Program-made: the position numbers and the translations under genes
Notes under the pieces: model-generated
Seen by the model: only the letters and a program-made list of their open reading frames with translations
What the model was told of the DNA's origin: nothing
The model's database searches: none
Shown: piece by piece, positions 13,551 through 20,014 of the stretch
How positions within the stretch are numbered: the stretch's first letter is position 1
Layout: the number at the start of each line of letters is the position of its first letter
Origin: Lachnospiraceae bacterium UBA3863
GTDB taxonomy: Bacteria; Bacillota; Clostridia; Lachnospirales; Lachnospiraceae
Reading direction: 5' to 3'
Assembly (NCBI GenBank): GCA_002392385.1
Contig: DGGX01000021.1
Span: 1 to 20,014 of the forward strand
Length of the DNA stretch: 20,014 bases

Positions 13551-14474
13551 TCATCCTAACAGCAGCAGTAGCAGGGGTGCGGTGAGGAGTGAGAGGACGG
13601 TGGAGAAGATGACGCATCTGGAGGCGAAGTCTTCATCGGCGCCGTATTTGGCGGCGAGAAGGGGGGTGGTACTTCCGGCGGGCATGCCGGTCAGGATCAG
13701 AGCGACGGCGGTGAGGAGGGGATCCAAATGGAGGATCTTCATAAGCACGAAGCCGATGAGGGGAAGGGCGATCAGGCGCACGAAAGAGAAGTACAGGATC
13801 GCGGGCTCCACGAGGGTCTTCCACTCCAGTCCGACCAGCATGGTACCGATCACGATCATGGAAAGGGGTGAGGTGACGGCACCGATCTTGGAGACCGCTG
13901 TATCGAGAAAAACAGGCACGGGTATGCCGAAGATCCTGCGAAGAAGGCCCAGATAGGTGGCCACCATGGCCGGGTTCCGGAGAATGATCTTCCATCGGTC
14001 CCAGCTGCTCTCTCCGGGCTGAGGGGTGGTGAAGAGCGACAGTCCCGCAGTCCACATCATGATCCGGTTCGGGATCACGAAGATGGATGCCAGAAGCAGT
14101 CCGTCTGCCCCCAGCACACTTTCCACAAGGGGAAGGCCCAGAAAACCGGAATTGTTGACCAGTGTGGCGTACTGCAGGATCACCTTTTTTTCATGGGGAA
14201 AAGGGTTATAGATCAGTTTGCCCGCAAAGAAAGAGATCAGCGCCACGGCCAGGGCCACCACAAAGGAAAAGCCTGTCTGGCGCAGAACATCCGGCGTCAG
14301 GGGTTTGTTGAAAGAGCTGAAGATCATGCAGGGAAGCGCGATCGTCAGGATCAGGTCGATGACCTTCCGCTTGGCATGGTCATCGAGAATGCCTGTTTTC
14401 CGGGCAATGACGCCTGCCGCCAGATAGACCAGCAGGATCATCTCATTGTTCAGCATTTTCCCAAATCCGACCAT
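13551..14474 (-). CDS. AEC-family (auxin efflux carrier-like) permease
   Basis: A 307-residue membrane transporter of the AEC family, which moves organic acids such as malate or malonate in bacteria. About ten hydrophobic segments form two inverted halves. Family motifs are IALPCMIFSSF (45-55), NNSGFLGLPLVESVLG (107-122), SPLSMIVIGTML (202-213) and MPAGSTTPLLAAKYGAD (264-280), the last corresponding to the broken helix of the second half. AAAGGA precedes ATG 14474. ATG at residue 7 is a possible later start. The gene is bracketed by two repeat composites, so it is probably its own transcription unit or separated from the ECF gene by an attenuating hairpin. The substrate cannot be told from sequence. 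Confidence 0.92.
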   Translation of the reverse strand: MVGFGKMLNNEMILLVYLAAGVIARKTGILDDHAKRKVIDLILTIALPCMIFSSFNKPLTPDVLRQTGFSFVVALAVALISFFAGKLIYNPFPHEKKVILQYATLVNNSGFLGLPLVESVLGADGLLLASIFVIPNRIMMWTAGLSLFTTPQPGESSWDRWKIILRNPAMVATYLGLLRRIFGIPVPVFLDTAVSKIGAVTSPLSMIVIGTMLVGLEWKTLVEPAILYFSFVRLIALPLIGFVLMKILHLDPLLTAVALILTGMPAGSTTPLLAAKYGADEDFASRCVIFSTVLSLLTAPLLLLLLG

Positions 14475-14499
14475 TTTCTGTCCTTTCTCTCCGCCTCAG

Positions 14500-14637
14500 C
14501 CTCACACAGAGTCACACAGGGTCTCACACAGGGGACGGTTCCCTGTGTGAGCCAGAGATTATGCGGGTTGGCGGGTGAAATGAAGGCCCATTCACACACA
14601 GAACCGTCCCCTGTGTGAGGCCCTGTGTGAGGTGTTG
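14500..14637. repeat. REPIN-like composite, TCACA-type, inverted copy 3
   Basis: Palindromes lie at 14523-14551 and 14591-14620 (inverted), with partial arms at 14500-14522 and 14621-14632. Read in reverse, the spacer is 39 bases, the same length as in copies 1 and 2, with about 26 of 39 positions alike and AACCCGCATAAT fully kept (14558-14569 on this strand as the complement). It fills the gap between the ECF gene stop (14638) and the AEC gene start. Confidence 0.88.
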
Positions 14638-15165
14638 TCACTCCCCGTACCTGAGTCTCCTGGCGTAGCGCTCGACCAGCACGCAGATGGGGAGGCTCAT
14701 CACGATCACGAACACATCCGCGATGAAGGAGGTCATATTCTTGGCCATACGGACCGCAAAAGGCTGGCTGACCACGACGCTGTCGATCAGGGACTTGATG
14801 ATCTCGATCCCGACAAAAGTCGCCACGACCGCCGCCAGGGCCATGAGGAGGACCTGGACGGTCTTGTTCCGGATCTTCTGCACATGCTTGAGGGCCGCTC
14901 CCAGGATGAGGCCGATGGCGATGTTACCGACGGCCCAGCCCGGCATGCCGTTGAAGCCCAGGCCGCCGACCAGGCAATACAGGATGACGCCGAAGAAGCC
15001 TACGACCGCCCCCTCATACCAGCGGAAGCACCAGATATAGACCGTCATCACGATATATCCCAGGCACAGGTAATAATTCTCGAACACAGGCACCCGCAGG
15101 CACATGGACAGAGCCACGAACAAGGCGATGCCGGCAGCCATAAATGTGATATCTTTGGTCTTCAT
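14638..15165 (-). CDS. ECF transporter S component-like membrane protein
   Basis: A 175-residue hydrophobic protein resembling the substrate-binding (S) subunits of energy-coupling factor vitamin transporters. Start ATG 15165 follows AGAGGA by 7 bases; an earlier GTG at 15183 lacks a site. KDITFMAAGIALFVALSMCL opens the first helix, followed by about five more membrane segments. GWAVGNIAIGLILGAALK (76-93), with its Gly/Ala-rich face, matches the helix by which S components dock on the EcfT subunit. No EcfA or EcfT genes lie nearby, so it would use a shared energising module (group II). The vitamin or metal substrate is not evident. The ACT-domain gene ends 44 bases upstream and may be co-transcribed. 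Confidence 0.78.
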   Translation of the reverse strand: MKTKDITFMAAGIALFVALSMCLRVPVFENYYLCLGYIVMTVYIWCFRWYEGAVVGFFGVILYCLVGGLGFNGMPGWAVGNIAIGLILGAALKHVQKIRNKTVQVLLMALAAVVATFVGIEIIKSLIDSVVVSQPFAVRMAKNMTSFIADVFVIVMSLPICVLVERYARRLRYGE

Positions 15166-15209
15166 AACAGATCCTCTCCCCACTCTCCCGGGTCAAAAAA
15201 AGCCCAGGC

Positions 15210-15614
15210 TTATCTCTCGTCCTCCGCGACCGCAAACCCTGCCGCCTCCAACACCTCTATCGCCTTGTCAAAAACCTCCCCCTTGGTCAGCACATAGTCG
15301 GTATTGTAGGTCGATACGGCATAGATCGCGATCCCCTCCGCCGCCAGCAGGCCCGCGATGCGCGCCAGAATGCCCACCAGGGCGAAGTCCAGCACACCGA
15401 CGATCCGGAATGCCCGCCATCCGTCCTCGCGGCTGACGGTCTCCGCCGGAACGAGGCGTGTCGGGCACACCAGCGACTTCTCCTCATCCGTCCTGCCGGT
15501 GAAGACAAAAGGCTGGTCGATGTCGATGCCGGCGTAGTCGGTCACTTTGCATACGGTGAAATTGTCCGGAAGTACCTGGATCACAAGCTCAGCTATCGTT
15601 CCTTGTGTCTTCAT
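15210..15614 (-). CDS. ACT-domain protein (ACT_7/CASTOR-like)
   Basis: A 134-residue small-molecule-binding protein. The N-terminal half (AELVIQVLPDNFTVCKVTDY) and the C-terminal half (RIVGVLDFALVGILARIAGLLAAEGIAIYAVSTYNTDYVLTK) are two ACT-type units. The second carries the clear beta-alpha-beta pattern and the STYNTDYVL ending seen in stand-alone ACT proteins related to the aspartate kinase regulatory domain. These usually bind amino acids. No catalytic domain is attached, so it may regulate a partner enzyme or have an independent role. GGGGTGACAT lies just before ATG 15614. It precedes the ECF S-component gene by 44 bases. Confidence 0.88.
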   Translation of the reverse strand: MKTQGTIAELVIQVLPDNFTVCKVTDYAGIDIDQPFVFTGRTDEEKSLVCPTRLVPAETVSREDGWRAFRIVGVLDFALVGILARIAGLLAAEGIAIYAVSTYNTDYVLTKGEVFDKAIEVLEAAGFAVAEDER

Positions 15615-15667
15615 ATGTCACCCCTTTTCACCCTTTCAGTGTGATGTTGATCCAACTTTCTTAACAC

Positions 15668-16894
15668 TTAGAGCAAATTGACCGGAATCATGCTGTTCTC
15701 CGAATCAATCGGGAACGGTTTCGCGGCCATACAGATGATGCCGCCTGCTCCGATATCCTTATCGCCTTTTTCGAGCAAGGAGAATGTCTTAATGACCTTC
15801 TTATCCGGCGATGCCGAACGTTTGATCTCAAAGGGATGAAGCTGCCCGTCTATTTCCATAACCAGGTCAATCTCTTTTTGATTTGTGTCCCGGTAAAAAT
15901 TCAGACCTATTTTCTTTTCTCCGTAAAATGAGTTGCGGAGCATCTCTGATACGACATAGTTCTCAAGAAAATGGCCGGATGCCGCTCCATTCATTAGTAC
16001 ATCACGGCTGGTCCAGGAAGACAGGAACGCACACAGCCCAGTGTCGCAGAAATACAGTTTTGGAGTCTTGATCATGCGCTTTAGTTCGTTGTTAAAATAG
16101 GGTTCCAACAGGAAGATGATCCCCATCGTCTGAAGAATCTTGACCCATTCTTTTGCTGTTGCACCAGAAACGCCTGCGGCATTTCCCAGATCGTTATAGT
16201 TGACCAGTTCTCCAGTAAATGCGGCACAGGCCCTTAACAGTTTTCGGAATCCTTCTGTATCCTGAATGCCGTTGTCATCCACAGCGTCCCTCATAAGATA
16301 GGACTCGATATAGGAATTCCAGTATTCACGGCGAAGCTCCGCATCCATCGATATCATATCCGGCATGCCGCCTTCCCAGATGCGCATATAAACCTCCTGA
16401 ATATTGTTCTCTGGGAGGTCACGACTTCTTGAGAGCAGCGATGAAATGGTATAGTCCTCGGGTATATCCTCCGGTCTTCCCTCTAGCTCTTTCGCCGATA
16501 GACTGAATAGTTTAAGGATACCGATCCGCCCCGCCATGGAATCTCCAGCCTGCTTCAGGAGTTTCCTGCTCTGGGACCCGGTCAGCCAGAACCTTCCCCG
16601 TTCATCACTCTCATCACAAAGGATTTTGATCTGTTCAAAAAGCGCCGGCGCTTTCTGCACTTCATCTATAAGGATAGGAGGCTGATACATTTGAAAGAAG
16701 AGTTTCGGATCACTTTCCGCCAATTCCCTGATGTCCGCATCATCTAGAGAAACATAGGTACGTTCAGAATCCTGTGCCAGATATTTCAGCATAGTAGACT
16801 TGCCGACCTGCCTTGCTCCGGTCACCATGACTGCTTTGAAAGCACTGCTCATTTTCAGAAACTTTCTTTCCAGTGAACGATGGATATACTGCAT
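15668..16894 (-). CDS. AAA ATPase with DUF4143 C-terminal domain
   Basis: A 408-residue protein of the AAA_14/DUF4143 type common in anaerobes. The ATPase part has Walker A GARQVGKST (26-34), Walker B ILIDEVQ with Asp77-Glu78 and a sensor segment FWLTGSQS (102-109), followed by GRIGILKLFSLSAKE. A winged-helix region (about 215-260, including ATAKEWVKILQTMG) follows. The DUF4143 domain has GHFLENYV (Glu311), QKEIDLV (Asp343) and PFEIKRS (Glu356, Lys358), the E...D...ExK pattern of a PD-(D/E)XK nuclease-like fold. The biological role of the family is poorly known. Base composition is visibly more AT-rich than its neighbours, which may mean recent acquisition. It has its own promoter at 16933-16961 and AGAGGTG before ATG 16894. 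Confidence 0.92.
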   Translation of the reverse strand: MQYIHRSLERKFLKMSSAFKAVMVTGARQVGKSTMLKYLAQDSERTYVSLDDADIRELAESDPKLFFQMYQPPILIDEVQKAPALFEQIKILCDESDERGRFWLTGSQSRKLLKQAGDSMAGRIGILKLFSLSAKELEGRPEDIPEDYTISSLLSRSRDLPENNIQEVYMRIWEGGMPDMISMDAELRREYWNSYIESYLMRDAVDDNGIQDTEGFRKLLRACAAFTGELVNYNDLGNAAGVSGATAKEWVKILQTMGIIFLLEPYFNNELKRMIKTPKLYFCDTGLCAFLSSWTSRDVLMNGAASGHFLENYVVSEMLRNSFYGEKKIGLNFYRDTNQKEIDLVMEIDGQLHPFEIKRSASPDKKVIKTFSLLEKGDKDIGAGGIICMAAKPFPIDSENSMIPVNLL

Positions 16895-16932
16895 AATTGC
16901 ACCTCTGTTTAGTTCAATTTGAAGTCCACTTC

Positions 16933-16961
16933 ATTTTAAACTTATTATCTGTGAGGGTCAA
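16933..16961 (-). promoter_or_regulatory. Sigma-A promoter of the DUF4143 ATPase gene
   Basis: On the minus strand TTGACC (16961-16956) and TAAAAT (16938-16933) are separated by exactly 17 bases, about 40 bases before the start codon at 16894. Both hexamers differ from consensus at one position. The flavodoxin gene ends just upstream, so this marks a new transcription unit. Confidence 0.7.
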
Positions 16962-16995
16962 GAGTTCCTCGTTCTGAAACATGCCGGCATCCTTC

Positions 16996-17436
16996 TCACC
17001 CCAGTCTCCGATAGAACGCCACCGCGCCGTCGATCTCTGCCTGGGTGGGATGGCCCTTGGCAATGCCGCCGACCAGCTTGAAAGGTCCGAAGGTGTCATA
17101 TCCCTGGCAGCGATACTCGCCCAGTTCCGGGCAGCGCTTCCCGGACGTAACCGCGCGGATGCCTTTCAGGAAATCGCCCCCGGGCGCTCCGTGGGTATAG
17201 ATAAAAAACACGGGTTTCCCCTCCGGAAGCTGCGCTTCCGCGTAGGACAGGACCTGCTTGGCGTAGTTACTGAAATAGATACCGGATGCAAGGCCGATCC
17301 TGTCATAAGCGGAGAGGTCCTCCGCTCCCTTCGTGGCGTCGATGAGCACCACCTCCGGATCCGCTGCCGCAATGGCATCCAGCAGTTTCTTCGTGTTGCC
17401 GTGGTGTGCGGAATAATAGATAATGGCTGTTTTCAT
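16996..17436 (-). CDS. Flavodoxin-family protein
   Basis: A 146-residue FMN-binding electron carrier or reductase. The start MKTAIIYYSAHHGNTKKLLDAI (first 20 residues decisive) holds the phosphate loop with Ser9, Asn14 and Thr15. LASGIYFSNYAKQV (49-62) matches the second FMN loop of short-chain flavodoxins, and VFFIYTHGA with the aromatic/Gly turn matches the third. It ends without the extra C-terminal domain of long flavodoxins. Its ATG follows the stop of the ADP-ribosylglycohydrolase gene by 3 bases, with AGGAGAGGAG inside that gene as ribosome site, so the pair is one operon and translationally coupled. The redox partner is unknown. Confidence 0.9.
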   Translation of the reverse strand: MKTAIIYYSAHHGNTKKLLDAIAAADPEVVLIDATKGAEDLSAYDRIGLASGIYFSNYAKQVLSYAEAQLPEGKPVFFIYTHGAPGGDFLKGIRAVTSGKRCPELGEYRCQGYDTFGPFKLVGGIAKGHPTQAEIDGAVAFYRRLG

Positions 17437-17439
17437 GTT

Positions 17440-18687
17440 TTAAATCTCCTCTCCTCGAGCCTCCCGCTCCGGCCGATGCATCTCTATATACTTCGCCTCC
17501 CAGTCCGGATCCCGGTAAGAGCTGTACTCCGACCTGGGGCAGCCGCGGCAGAGGTCGTCCGCCACCTCCAGGATCAGATCCGACAGCTCCAGGTCCTGCT
17601 TCCACTTGTCCTCAATGGCCTGGTAGCCGACCAGGGCGCCGACAATATTGCCTGTCACGGCACCGGTGGAGTCGCTGTCGCCGCGGTGGTTGACAGAGGC
17701 GATCAGGGCAGCGGAAAAATCATCCTGATACTTCAGCGCGCAGTAGAGGGAGATGCCCAGGGTCTCCTCCGCGACCCAGCCCTCGCCGAGCCGGTGGATG
17801 TTGTCCAGGTCCGTTCCCTGGCCGGACTCCGCAAGCGTCACGGCGCGGTCGATGATGGCGGACAGCGCCGGAAGGTGCGGATCCCCGGCAAAGATCGCCT
17901 GCGCCGTATCCCGCGCCTCCAGGATGATCTCCTTCAGGGTCATTTCCCCGCCTTCGGGGGGGAAAACGATCCGGTTGAGGATGTGGACCAGGACCGCGGC
18001 CGGCATATAGCCGAGGGAATGGCCGTGGGTGATGGCCGCCAGCTGGGCGCCTTCCATGTCCAGCTGCTCGATCTCCATCCGGTAATTGACCGCGATCGGA
18101 GCGACCCGCATGATCCCGCCGCAGCCCTTGCTGTTATTACATCGGGCTGCCACATAGTCGTCGACAGGACCGCCCTTGCTCAGCTGCCGCAGGGCCGACA
18201 GGCAGGTATTGCCCGGCGCCCGCCTCGCATAGAGCTCCGGCACATCCAGGAGCCAGGAGCAGCCGCCCTCCTCCGTATATCTCTCATGCCGGTTCACTTC
18301 CCGCAGGGAGGACTCCTGCGTCATAAGCCAGTCCAGATAGGCCCTGGCCACATAGCCACGGGGCAGGCCTTGAATGCCCCGCATGGCGCCGCGCGTGTCC
18401 CCGACCAGCAGCCCGTTGGCTGTGAAAAGGGTCATCTGCGTATCGTCGGAAATAAGGGCTGTCCCGGTCTTCGGATCCAGTTCATAGGCCGTGATCCCCT
18501 GAGAACCATACTCGGAGAAGACCTCTGCCTCCCTCATGAACTCCACCGGATAGCCCAAGGCGTCGCCGACAGCCCCGCCAAAAATACAGCCGCGGATCGC
18601 GTGCAGACGGGTCTCCCTGCCTCTCGTCCCACAGGACCCGCTCTCTGGGATCGACGTCGTATCATTCGTGATGTTGGATTGGCGCAT
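17440..18687 (-). CDS. ADP-ribosylglycohydrolase-family protein
   Basis: A 415-residue member of the ARH/DraG family, which removes ADP-ribose from proteins or small molecules using two Mg ions. Metal ligands are in place: GDALG (41-45), SDDTQMT (80-86) with Asp81-Asp82-Thr83, and NHRGDSDSTGAVTGN (333-347) with Asp337 and Asp339. GCGGIMRVAPIAV (188-200) is the conserved middle motif. The first 25 residues are outside the domain and rich in Ser/Thr; the fold starts at HAIRGCIFGGAVGDALG. The tail (REAREI-like, EREARGEEI) is charged. GGGAGGG lies before ATG 18687. The flavodoxin gene follows 3 bases later. No ADP-ribosyltransferase lies in the window, so the substrate is open; a role in NAD metabolism or reversal of toxin modification are both possible. 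Confidence 0.93.
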   Translation of the reverse strand: MRQSNITNDTTSIPESGSCGTRGRETRLHAIRGCIFGGAVGDALGYPVEFMREAEVFSEYGSQGITAYELDPKTGTALISDDTQMTLFTANGLLVGDTRGAMRGIQGLPRGYVARAYLDWLMTQESSLREVNRHERYTEEGGCSWLLDVPELYARRAPGNTCLSALRQLSKGGPVDDYVAARCNNSKGCGGIMRVAPIAVNYRMEIEQLDMEGAQLAAITHGHSLGYMPAAVLVHILNRIVFPPEGGEMTLKEIILEARDTAQAIFAGDPHLPALSAIIDRAVTLAESGQGTDLDNIHRLGEGWVAEETLGISLYCALKYQDDFSAALIASVNHRGDSDSTGAVTGNIVGALVGYQAIEDKWKQDLELSDLILEVADDLCRGCPRSEYSSYRDPDWEAKYIEMHRPEREARGEEI

Positions 18688-18902
18688 AGAAATTGCCCTC
18701 CCGCTTACCAGGTTTAACTCCAGATCTGGTCGATCAGTTCCCCTGTTTAAACTTTCTTACGGCTAAAAATGCCTCCATACTCCCCGTTATTTCCGTCGAT
18801 CCATCTGGGAACAACGCTATGTATGATATATCTCGCATTGAGGTCATAATCCAGTGTGGGTACGGAATTGCCGACCTCAAATGAGCCGATCTTCTTACAT
18901 GC
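18688..18902. other. Gene-poor gap upstream of the ADP-ribosylglycohydrolase gene
   Basis: No convincing gene is seen. CCAGATCTGG (18720-18729) is a perfect 10-bp palindrome about 33 bases upstream of the start codon and could be an operator. A 60-codon minus-strand frame (18916-18734) has no ribosome site and no recognised motif; it may be a remnant. Confidence 0.4.
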
Positions 18903-19718
18903 TTACTTACTATCACTCTCCATCACGACCTCCAGAGAATACCCTGTTGTCACTTTATTGATGATCGGCTGATAGATCTCCCAGACTGACATTTTGGCAA
19001 AACGGTCAGCCTCTTCGTCTATTTTCTGCTCATCCAGCCTTTTTCCCATTTTTTCCCTGGCTTCTTTTTGGATCTTAGCGGTGTCCTCTGGCTTCATCTT
19101 CATATCACCGATAGCCAATAATCCTTTGCTGACATCGCCAAATTCGATTTTGTCTTCCGGGATATTGATGGTTTCTCTAACAGCGTGAGGAATCTTGATC
19201 CGTACTATCATGTTCTCTTCGTCAAGAGTGATGTCATCTTCTGACAGCTGACTGAGATCTACTGTATAAGTGGCAATTCCGTGATAGGTGATCAGCTGAG
19301 TTTTGGATAGAGCCTTCCAGTTCGCAAAACCTGTGTCCTTGAGTTCTGCTGTGTCTGACAGTTCGATCTCAAACACTTGCAGCTTTTTCTGCTGAGATGA
19401 ATCGCCCAGAATCGCTTCCTGGAAATCTACTGCGGTATATCCCAAAATGCCACTGTCTTCTATGACAAGGTCATGTTCCTCGACTGAAGTGTCGCGTGTG
19501 AACAGGTCTCTGGTACTGTCAGTAAAATTATGGATCCGATATCCGATATAAACTATTCCGGCAAGTAAAGCCAACATAAAAAGAAAGCCAACAAGGTTAA
19601 AGCCTCTCCCCGCTCCTTTACTACCTTGTCTGGCTCCTTCTCTCGCGGCTTTTTCAACCCTTTCAAGGAACTCGTCTGTACTTAAACCGTTGATGTTTTT
19701 CTCTTCGTGATCGCTCAT
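18903..19718 (-). CDS. DUF4230-domain membrane protein
   Basis: A 271-residue single-pass membrane protein. A charged cytoplasmic start of about 40 residues (STDEFLERVEKAAREGARQG) precedes one membrane helix (about 42-62, LVGFLFMLALLAGIVYIGY). The outer part carries the DUF4230 pattern: ITYHGIATYTVDLSQLSEDD, then ENMIVRIKIPHAV and a late helical segment rich in Lys/Glu before IINKVTTGYSLEVVME. Family function is not known; the domain is shared by many secreted or anchored proteins of Firmicutes and Bacteroidetes. GGGGGGAG precedes ATG 19718, and an extended -10 promoter lies at 19800-19808. It stands alone, with a 215-base gap to the next gene. Its codon use is more AT-rich than that of the ADP-ribosylglycohydrolase gene. 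Confidence 0.85.
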   Translation of the reverse strand: MSDHEEKNINGLSTDEFLERVEKAAREGARQGSKGAGRGFNLVGFLFMLALLAGIVYIGYRIHNFTDSTRDLFTRDTSVEEHDLVIEDSGILGYTAVDFQEAILGDSSQQKKLQVFEIELSDTAELKDTGFANWKALSKTQLITYHGIATYTVDLSQLSEDDITLDEENMIVRIKIPHAVRETINIPEDKIEFGDVSKGLLAIGDMKMKPEDTAKIQKEAREKMGKRLDEQKIDEEADRFAKMSVWEIYQPIINKVTTGYSLEVVMESDSK

Positions 19719-19799
19719 GTCTCTCTCCCCCCAAAACTAGTGAAAAAAGTGTATTACTCCAGTTTCCAGATAATGGACCATTCCAGCTACATTGGTTTC

Positions 19800-19808
19800 A
19801 TTATAGCA
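19800..19808 (-). promoter_or_regulatory. Extended -10 promoter of the DUF4230 gene
   Basis: On the minus strand the bases read TGCTATAAT, a perfect TATAAT with the TG extension, about 80 bases before ATG 19718. The best -35 candidate, TTATGG with 16-base spacing (19827-19822), is weak. The rest of the right end, 19809-20014, shows no gene; it is AT-rich and contains a repeated GATACAAAA-like stretch near 19889-19906. Confidence 0.6.
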
Positions 19809-20014
19809 CAATCCTCCAGATCCATAACACAGGGCGTCCCTGCTCATTTTCAGGGTCTCTTATAATAATGCTTTCCCCCGGGTTTACGAATACAAAAGAT
19901 ACAAAAGGGGTTAAATAGTTTCGAATTCTTCCGCTTTTTCCCTTCTTTTCGTATGCTGAAGATGGTTTTTTACTGTATCTGTCACATACTGCATTTTGCG
20001 CCGCCCAGTGGCCA

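Noticed and set aside
13375..13617. Upstream extension of the unknown 135-residue protein
   Set aside because: The added residues (LSQGTVPCER and similar) are translated REPIN sequence and overlap the AEC gene end.
16981..18717. Plus-strand frame of 578 codons
   Set aside because: Antisense to the ADP-ribosylglycohydrolase and flavodoxin genes.

Overview
The window looks like chromosomal DNA of a Firmicute, most likely a gut or rumen Clostridia of the Lachnospiraceae type. Supporting signs are strong AGGAGG-type ribosome binding sites, moderately high GC, a family 3 glycosidase with the permuted domain order known from Butyrivibrio and Ruminococcus, an Agr-like LytTR two-component pair, and AEC and ECF transporters. 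This placement is an inference; no rRNA or marker gene is present.

Layout. 1-525: a short MerR regulator read from a TTG start. 526-683: a cluster of four palindromic repeats. 685-3519 (minus): a membrane-anchored, domain-permuted GH3 glycosidase, divergent from 3756-5797 (plus): a LytTR response regulator and a GHKL sensor kinase that overlap by one base. 5943-6612 (plus): an XRE regulator overlapping a four-helix membrane protein, behind a near-consensus promoter. From 6709 to 19718 every gene lies on the minus strand. In transcription order these are a DUF4230 membrane protein; an ADP-ribosylglycohydrolase with a flavodoxin 3 bases behind it; an AAA/DUF4143 ATPase; an ACT-domain protein; an ECF S component; an AEC transporter; an unknown 135-residue protein overlapping a helix-turn-helix gene; a gamma-glutamylcyclotransferase-like fusion; and an Rpn-type nuclease.

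Two kinds of mobile DNA have reshaped the minus-strand block. A complete IS21-family element (9801-12406; istA, istB, 14-bp terminal inverted repeats starting TG) sits inside the helix-turn-helix gene. It is flanked by the 6-bp duplication GTCATT, and removing it with one duplication restores a single reading frame. At least seven loci carry a REPIN-like palindrome family with the core CAGGGGACGGTTCTCTG. There are two subfamilies, with CGCG-type or TCACA-type outer arms and different spacers. One 97-bp copy is repeated perfectly at 7868 and 13398; another sits in-frame inside the 5' part of the helix-turn-helix gene; several double as intrinsic terminators.

The most notable signals are this repeat family, whose arms covary and whose spacer is conserved; the precisely reconstructable IS21 knockout; a 14-bp stem that would bury the Shine-Dalgarno of the cyclotransferase gene; and the unrecognised domains of the cyclotransferase fusion, the 135-residue protein and the interrupted regulator. 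No CRISPR array, rRNA or tRNA was seen.
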